Shown here piece after piece: positions 19,153-24,233 of a stretch of 24,233 nucleotides of DNA. The notes under the pieces were generated by a model. That model searched no databases. It was given only the letters and a program-made list of their open reading frames with translations, and had not been told where the DNA came from. This DNA comes from Nemertoderma westbladi (Eukaryota; Xenacoelomorpha; Nemertodermatida; Nemertodermatidae). The translations under genes and the position numbers were made by a program. Positions within the stretch are counted from its first letter, which is position 1. Each line of letters starts with the position of its first letter. Location: assembly GCA_032718475.1 (NCBI GenBank), contig JAUCBJ010002225.1, positions 1 through 24,233 on the forward strand, written 5' to 3'.

Positions 19153-19462
19153 ATATACCTTGCCTGTTTTGGCAAGTATATAAATATACCTTGCCTGTTT
19201 TGGCAAGTATGTAAGTATGCCTTGCCTGTTTTGGCGGCAAGTATATAAATATACCTTGCCTGTTTTGGCAAGTATATAAATACACCTTGCCTGTTTTTGC
19301 TAGTATATAAATATACCTTGCCTGTTTTGGCAAGTATGTAAATATGCCTTGCCTGTTTTGGCAAGTATATAAATACACCTTGCCTGTTTTGGCAAGTATA
19401 TAAATACACCTTGCCTGTTTTGGCAAGTATTTAAATATGTATTGCCTGTTCTGGTAAGTATT
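19153..19462 (+). repeat. 31-bp minisatellite of stem-loop units, 10 copies
   Basis: CCTTGCCTG recurs at 19,158, 19,189, 19,220, 19,254, 19,285, 19,316, 19,347, 19,378 and 19,409, with a degenerate tenth copy at about 19,440. The period is 31 bp, with one 34-bp step caused by an extra GGC. Each unit contains CTTGCCTGTTTTGGCAAG, a 6-bp stem with a 6-nt loop, and flanking TATA-type bases extend it. There are no unique spacers, so this is not a CRISPR array. Minus-strand frames of repeated LPKQARYIYI are satellite translations. Confidence 0.93.
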
Positions 19463-19809
19463 TGAATTTGATAGAGTATATTATAAATATGATGGAAACT
19501 TCCTGTAAGTTTCACGTGTAAGACAAATGTTGAATAAATTATAAAACAAAATATTATTTTATGGCTTTTTCCCTGGAGCAAAGAGTAGTACGGTAACGCA
19601 GGAGGAGTAAACGAACAAATCGATGGCACCTTGACGAACAGTCGTATGTCATGTTTTGATGATTTTGAGAAAATGGCGTTTGAAAATTTTTAGTTTTTTA
19701 GTTATGCATAACCTGCAATCAACTTTATAAAACCGCTTCATATTTCATTGTAACAACAATTTTGATGAGGGCTTTCAGAAAAAAATGTAATTTTTCTATT
19801 TGAAGACTA

Positions 19810-19830
19810 TGACGTCATTTAATGACGTCA
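19810..19830. promoter_or_regulatory. Paired TGACGTCA palindromes
   Basis: TGACGTCA occurs at 19,810-19,817 and 19,823-19,830, five bases apart. Each is a perfect CRE-type site that binds CREB/ATF factors in animals. They lie inside the left arm of the long-TIR element. Regulatory activity is not shown. Confidence 0.45.
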
Positions 19831-19925
19831 TATTTGAAATACGCCGTTTCGTCAAAAAAATATCAAGGGCTTTTGCCAAAATAAGTCAAGTACTATATTT
19901 TTACTTATAGCATAAGCCCGGTTCA

Positions 19926-19951
19926 CAATGGAGCAATAAGGTCCTCCATTG
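19926..19951. repeat. Hairpin near the LINE 3' end
   Basis: CAATGGAG and CTCCATTG form a perfect 8-bp stem with a 10-nt loop. It lies about 50-75 bases past the LINE stop codon in the element's direction, next to AATAAA (minus strand, about 19,981). It may be a 3'-UTR structure recognised by the LINE reverse transcriptase; that role is inference. Confidence 0.5.
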
Positions 19952-19999
19952 TAATTCTGAATATAATTAATTATAGTTTTATTGCTAACTACTACTCTA

Positions 20000-20950
20000 C
20001 TAGGTCGAGCGAACTCGGACAGTGGAAATGAGATCCTCCCAGGCTTCCCGATTCTCCATAGTTGTCGCAATTTTGTTTCTCCCAAGTTCAGTATCCCTTT
20101 CAAGTTGATCTATATATGTTATGGCCGGTCCTCCACGACTACGCTTTCCATGAGTTGGTTGCCAGAAAAGTAGATCTGGTATGACCTCGTCTTTACTTCG
20201 CCAGCAGTGCCCACTGAATCGTAATCTGCGTTCACGGAGGGTGGTTGATATAGGTGGTATTGTACCATAAAGCTCGGCGTTTGTCATGTGTTGTCTCCAG
20301 CTGATGTTTAGGGCTGCCCTTAGTAGTCTTGTGTAGCAACCATCAATTCGTTGTTCAAGTGATTTAGTCAGAGTCCAGGTCTCACCCCCGTATAAAAATA
20401 CACTTTCCACTGTGGCTCGAAAGAACTTAGTCTTCAGGTGTCTGGAGAGATCTGATTTCCAGATGGTATCCATTTTTGATAGAGCTACCCAAGCCTTTGC
20501 TTTCCTAACTTCTATGTCCTTTTTGCTACTCTCTATCCATGATCCAAGGTACTGGAAGTCGTCAACCTTCCTTAGTTGATTACTATTAATGGTTGTCAAG
20601 TTTCCATCAACATTAAAGGTCATGAATTCGGTCTTGGTAGCATTTATATGCAATCCAACCTCCTTAGCAGCCCTCTCCACTTTATTTAGTAGAAGCTGTG
20701 CATCTGCTAGGGTATTAGAGAGCAGGGCGATGTCATCCGCAAAGTCGGTGTCTGTGACTGTAGTTGCCGGATTTCTACTACTTCTGCGTTCTTGAAGTGT
20801 GAATCCCAGGTCTTCACCCTTTGCGGCTGTCCTCATTGCGTAATCCAGCACAATTACAAATAGTAATGGTGCTAATGTATCACCTTGCAGTACCCCAGCC
20901 AGGATTGAGAAAAACTCAGTTTCACCATCTGGTGAGAGTACCTGGTTATT
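20000..20950 (-). pseudogene. LINE reverse transcriptase, 5'-truncated
   Basis: The minus-strand frame is open from 20,950 to a TAG at 20,000-20,002, about 316 residues, with no internal stop. It begins in the RT palm: FFSILAGVLQGDTLAPLLFV, then IVLDYAMR, then the catalytic FADD block (TDTDFADDIALLS, codons about 20,743-20,732). After that come GLHINATKTEFMTFN, YLGSWI and a LINE C-terminal region with LYGGETWTLTKSLEQRIDGC, LRFSGHCWRSKDEVIPDLLF and RSRGGPAITYIDQL. The endonuclease domain and RT fingers are missing, and a TAG stands at 20,951-20,953 where homology ends. This is a non-LTR retrotransposon copy truncated at the 5' end, as is usual for target-primed insertion. The clade (RTE-like or Jockey/CR1-like) is not resolved. 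The undamaged frame points to a fairly recent insertion. Confidence 0.9.
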
Positions 20951-20953
20951 CTA

Positions 20954-21440
20954 ACCAACACAACAATAATCGAAAGAGAAGTTACAGTTTCATTTTTGCT
21001 TCTAATAAGCTGTTATTTCCATCGATTTTCCCCTGGAGAGTTAAATGTTGATCTTCTGGGGGGATAAAGAAAAGTGTTGTATAATGAGAGTGTTTAACAT
21101 TGGAAGTAAGTGTGGCATCATCTCTGCCTTATATTAACAGCCAAGAGAGCGAGAGTGGAGCCTTTAGATTGCCTTTAGTGTTTTGTGTTTCACGTCCAAC
21201 AATAACTTTATTACTTTACAATATGAGCAGTGTTGTACCCACCCACTTGCATAAATAAATGTGTCATCAATTTTCCGTCAAGTTCAACTCTACTCTCATT
21301 GTTTTGGGCAAATTAGTTAATATTGCATATTGAAATATAAATAAAACATCAATATAACAATATTAGTAAGGTTTCTTACATTTTAATTCATATTTTTATA
21401 AACGTTAATAGGTCGTATTACAAGATAATCATTAACTAAC
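20954..21440. other. Internal part of the long-TIR element
   Basis: Non-coding sequence between the LINE 5' truncation point and the right arm. No transposase motif is visible. Short frames at 20,821-21,051 overlap the LINE antisense. Confidence 0.45.
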
Positions 21441-21676
21441 TTTTTGACGAACAGACGTTTTGGAAAATGTTTCTTATACGACCTTTCGTCAAATTAAAAT
21501 TGTTTAGAAATGATTTCTGAAAACCGTTTGCTTTTTACTGTATAGTGTTTAATACTGAAGATATGAATACGAAGTTTTGTCAAAACATAGTTCCACCTTT
21601 TATGAACTCAAATACCCAATAAAGTCAAAATCGCAAAAGTTGCCAATACGACTGTTCGTCAAGATGCCATCGAAAT

Positions 21677-21876
21677 GTAATATGTCCTCTACTTAAAGTA
21701 ATTGAATTGCCGTACTACTGTAATGAGAATTTCAAAGATTTTTGAGTCAAATTTTAATAATTATCTCGAAACAGGAAATGTCTACATATTTGCATGTCTA
21801 CGTATTTGCATAGAGGATAAAACAAGCAGGAAACGAGCTGTATCAACAAATCAGGGTGATAATATAACAAGTATTA
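21677..21876 (+). other. Spacer with duplicated octamer word
   Basis: TGTCTACATATTTGCA (21,779-21,794) is followed directly by TGTCTACGTATTTGCA. Each ends in an ATTTGCAT octamer, the site bound by POU-domain factors. No gene is supported, although a 68-residue frame overlaps. Confidence 0.4.
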
Positions 21877-22095
21877 TCAAGTCAAGTCAAGTTTGTCAAG
21901 TCAAGTGATGTCAAGTCAGTATGTCAAGTCGTATGGCGCCAAGTCAAACTGCTATCAAGTCACGTGATGTCAATCAAGGCATTAATTATGAAGTGATGTC
22001 GAGTCCAATGATGTCAAGTCAAGTGTCATAAAACCAAGTGATATCAAGTCAAATAATTTAAATTGTTAAAAAGTGTTGTAAAGTCAAGTGAAGTC
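21877..22095 (+). repeat. Degenerate GTCAAGT repeat
   Basis: About 220 bp in which GTCAAGT and TGATGTCAAGTC recur irregularly (about 15 recognisable hits), ending in AAAGTCAAGTGAAGTC. It is a decayed simple repeat. Confidence 0.75.
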
Positions 22096-22496
22096 ATATA
22101 CCATCATGATAAATGACCATGATGTCTGTCACGGTTTTCTAATTATTGAAATGGCTTCCGTCAATTTGTTTCACCCACTGCATCGTACCCATCTTGTGAA
22201 GTTCCACCATAAGAGGCAGGCAAAGCCTCTTTTCTTTGTTTTAGCTTTTCCAAGGCTCGTCATTGTTAAAATTGATTTCTAATATTAAGGGGACCATTAT
22301 CTGATATTCATGATTCTGTATATAAAACAAGATTTTTTCACAATTTCTCAATTTTGACATTTTCCACTGTCAATTTTTTTATTTTTGTCCAAAAAGTTTG
22401 AGTCTACTCTATATATAGCATCTCTCTATATATATACTGTATATAGCTGCAAACTCAAAATATTATAAGTAAAAAATGTCAAACTGAAAAATGTTG
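22096..22496. other. Spacer
   Basis: No supported gene. A perfect 7-bp stem (AAGAGGC...GCCTCTT, 22,211-22,232) is present but does not fit the histone mRNA stem-loop. A TTTGAG...CTCAAA hairpin with an alternating TA interior lies around 22,396-22,460. Confidence 0.45.
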
Positions 22497-23080
22497 TGTT
22501 TGGTTTGATAATTCTGAAGGTATACGGGTTTTCGATGTCGCTGAACAGGATGACACTAGTTATAAATATTTCTGGTATGTGCATGTGCAAATCCCATTTT
22601 GGTGCCATTCAAGTGCCCCAAAACGAAAACTACAAGTAGCACAAAATTATAAAGTGTTAAATTTTGACATTGGTTATAAATATCTATACTGGTTTTCAAA
22701 GTCGCTGATTACTACGATATAACTCGTAAAAAATCATTCGTGTTAACGCAACTATCATTTTTGCTGCTTGTCCGGTGGGACGGATAAATACAAATGGCGT
22801 TCAATTTCAAACGCCAAAAATCGAATTTAGTTCGATAATCCTATATTTTTGAGTGACCAGCGTCCCAGAAAACCCACAATGTCATAAAATCAGGTTGATT
22901 TGATAATCATTTTTGTATTATCCAATTAGTGCTACTTGTATTTTTCATGCCGCACATTGACACGTACATATCCATAAATTCCTTAATCAATAATGTACGA
23001 TATATTTCAGTGTTATATTCGTGATCAGTATCCCAAAAAACCTATATGGTCAGAAAATCAATTTGATTTAATTAAGGATA
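22497..23080. mobile_element. ~590-bp imperfect palindromic (foldback) element
   Basis: Pairs of inverted words all share one centre near 22,784. GGTTTTCGATGTCGCTG (22,526) pairs with CAGTATCCCAAAAAACC (23,026-23,042). ACAAGTAGCAC (22,632) pairs exactly with GTGCTACTTGT (22,929-22,939). GGTTTTCAAAGTCGCTG (22,691) pairs with CAGCGTCCCAGAAAACC (22,858-22,874). Near the centre TGGCGTT and AACGCCA make a 7-bp stem. Each arm therefore holds two copies of a CAGCG...GAAAACC motif about 165 bp apart. The arms are diverged. There is no coding capacity and no clear target duplication. Confidence 0.75.
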
Positions 23081-23914
23081 AATAAATCTTGTTTGTAATG
23101 CAAAACATGATTCACAATCGAAATACGGCCATCGCACAGCACAATATATAATATGTATATGAGATCATCCTCTGTGTTCATCCGTGGGAGTTAGTGTGGA
23201 GTCCAGTCCCCCTTGCCTTGTACGTAAATACAAGAAAAGGAAGCAAGTGAAAGAGTACCCTTAATATTGCCTCCAGTAGTGCTTCATATTCACAGATAAA
23301 TTTACATTACCCCGAATTATTATGAACCCGAATTTGTGGGGCAAAGGGCCTTCCAATTTACATCACAAATCAATATCGCCGCAGGCTGGCTTCCCCATCC
23401 ATTGCATTAGCTACACTACTGTCTGGCCAGCAGACATATATTCGCCTTTAAGCTCGATATATTGCCTTCTCTAACAATGGCATCGCCGTTCACTCCATGT
23501 AAATAATTAAATGTTCTAGAATATTTTATAGACAGCACGAATTCGCTGCCTAACTGCAGAGGAGAAATGTTCCTACAACTGGTGTTATAAATTCCATGAG
23601 ATAATTATAATCAATATTGATGGTGTCATTTGTTTGATGTTAGCACAACTATTACATGTTAGCAGAACTCTAGTCAATGATTTTTGAATGTTCAAGAAGA
23701 GGACGCTAAAGGGATACACGATTTTTTTCCCTCACATTTCAGGTATTGCAAAGTGGCACTTGTGCTAACATTACAAAGAGTACATGGGGACCCGATCAAA
23801 ACGTCGGACACATGTTCCTGATCAAATGTCAGCTCAACTTGTTATCACTATTTTTTTGTCACCACAACTGCCATTTTTGATAGCCAAATGTTAGCACAAC
23901 TGCCAGTTGGATAT
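23081..23914. other. Non-coding region
   Basis: No supported gene. The word ATGTTAGCACAACT or close variants recurs at about 23,637, 23,657 and 23,888. Nothing else stands out. Confidence 0.45.
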
Positions 23915-23963
23915 TCCTCACTTCCCTCACTTCCCTCACTTCCCTCACTCACTCCCTCACTCT
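23915..23963 (-). repeat. Short island of the TTCCCTCAC satellite
   Basis: CCTCAC TTCCCTCAC TTCCCTCAC TTCCCTCAC TCAC TCCCTCAC matches the units and their order in the right arm of the 15-kb array, about 8 kb away. Confidence 0.85.
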
Positions 23964-24111
23964 CTTACACCGCAGTACACCGCAGTACCGGTACATTGGT
24001 ACTCAACGGCTACTGCGGCCCTAATGCCCTAATTTTAACCGGTATTTGTTATTGTTATTTGAAATTAGAAAATTATATATATAATTACCGTCTCTACCAA
24101 ATACAGAGACA

Positions 24112-24233
24112 ATGAGTAACAATGACAAACATCCACTGTGCCTATCCGACTTAGCAGGGGTCAGCAGGCAGCATTTTCTTTCGAAAATTACCAAAGAGAG
24201 ATTATATGATGCCTTAGAGAACGCCGGCTTACT
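24112..24233 (+). CDS. 5' end of an unidentified coding region (partial)
   Basis: An ATG at 24,112 opens a frame of 40 codons that is still open at the window edge: MSNNDKHPLCLSDLAG, then VSRQHFLSKITKERLYDALE and NAGL. The residue mix is protein-like and unlike the surrounding AT-rich frames. LSDLAGVSRQHFLSKITKER could form two helices. I do not recognise the family. It may be a first exon. The upstream 150 bases contain TATATATATAATTA at about 24,075-24,088. Confidence is limited by length. Confidence 0.45.
   Translation, partial: MSNNDKHPLCLSDLAGVSRQHFLSKITKERLYDALENAGL

Larger units (their letters stand above)
19621..21672. mobile_element. 2.05-kb long-TIR element carrying a nested LINE
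   Basis: The left end CGATGGCACCTTGACGAACA (then GTCGTAT) at 19,621-19,647 is repeated inverted at 21,646-21,672 (ATACGACTGTTCGTCAAGAT, then GCCATCG) with one mismatch in 27. AAAT stands directly outside both ends (19,617-19,620 and 21,673-21,676), an apparent 4-bp target duplication. Inverted similarity continues more weakly for about 230 bp. Each arm is itself bounded inward by another copy of the motif (TTTCGTCAAAAA near 19,847; TTTTTGACGAACAGACG near 21,441). No transposase is seen, so it is non-autonomous. A 5'-truncated LINE sits inside. The superfamily is not assigned; several have 4-bp duplications. Confidence 0.82.

Noticed and set aside
19153-19462. CRISPR-like regular repeat
   Set aside because: The units are contiguous with no unique spacers and the surrounding genes are animal.
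19103-19629. Minus-strand frames with repeated LPKQARYIYI
   Set aside because: They are translations of the 31-bp minisatellite; the period of 31 shifts frame every unit, so similar peptides appear in overlapping frames.
22211-22232. Stem-loop AAGAGGC...GCCTCTT as histone mRNA 3' end or terminator
   Set aside because: The loop and flanks do not match the histone consensus, no histone gene is nearby, and intrinsic terminators do not apply in animals.

Overview
The window is animal (metazoan) nuclear DNA: AT-rich, gene-poor and crowded with repeats. Two protein genes can be recognised, and both are metazoan-type: an LSM4-type U6 snRNA-associated Sm-like protein on the minus strand near 3.0-3.4 kb, and a two-exon acyl-protein thioesterase (LYPLA1/2 type) on the plus strand at 6.3-7.1 kb with a GT-AG intron. 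There is no operon structure, no rRNA gene and no intact tRNA gene. The phylum cannot be fixed by reading alone. Dispersed hairpin elements, LINE remnants and long minisatellites fit a marine invertebrate or invertebrate chordate.

Layout: 0-2.9 kb is AT-rich non-coding DNA with G17 and C27 homopolymers and a broken reverse-transcriptase tail (minus strand, 914-1215). LSM4 follows. 3.8-5.9 kb holds two short terminal-inverted-repeat elements, a partial relative of the second, and a tRNA-derived SINE-like head. The thioesterase gene comes next, then an 88-bp tandem repeat. 8.3-10.9 kb is a GC-richer block containing a heavily mutated reverse transcriptase that still shows DASxAFN and YVDD motifs. 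11.2-12.5 kb is a C-rich minisatellite with a 581-bp higher-order duplication. A cluster of AT palindromes (12.58-12.69 kb) and a single-exon gene of unknown function (13,234-14,202: C2H2 finger, acidic 9-residue repeats, three 28-residue helical repeats) lie between it and a second large satellite at 14.57-15.99 kb. That second satellite is a head-to-head inverted array of GAGGGAAGT-like units. 16-19.5 kb has dispersed repeats, a hairpin-repeat cluster and a 31-bp minisatellite whose every unit is a potential stem-loop. 19,621-21,672 is a 2.05-kb terminal-inverted-repeat element with apparent 4-bp target duplications and a 5'-truncated LINE nested inside. About 590 bp centred on 22,784 is a concentric imperfect palindrome. 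The last 122 bases open a reading frame that runs off the window.

The two recognised genes are unrelated housekeeping functions (RNA decay/splicing and protein depalmitoylation). The dominant feature of the window is inverted-repeat architecture at every scale, from 18-nt stem-loops to a 1.4-kb head-to-head satellite. The most novel candidates are the unassigned zinc-finger/acidic-repeat gene, the long-TIR element with its nested LINE, and the inverted satellite.
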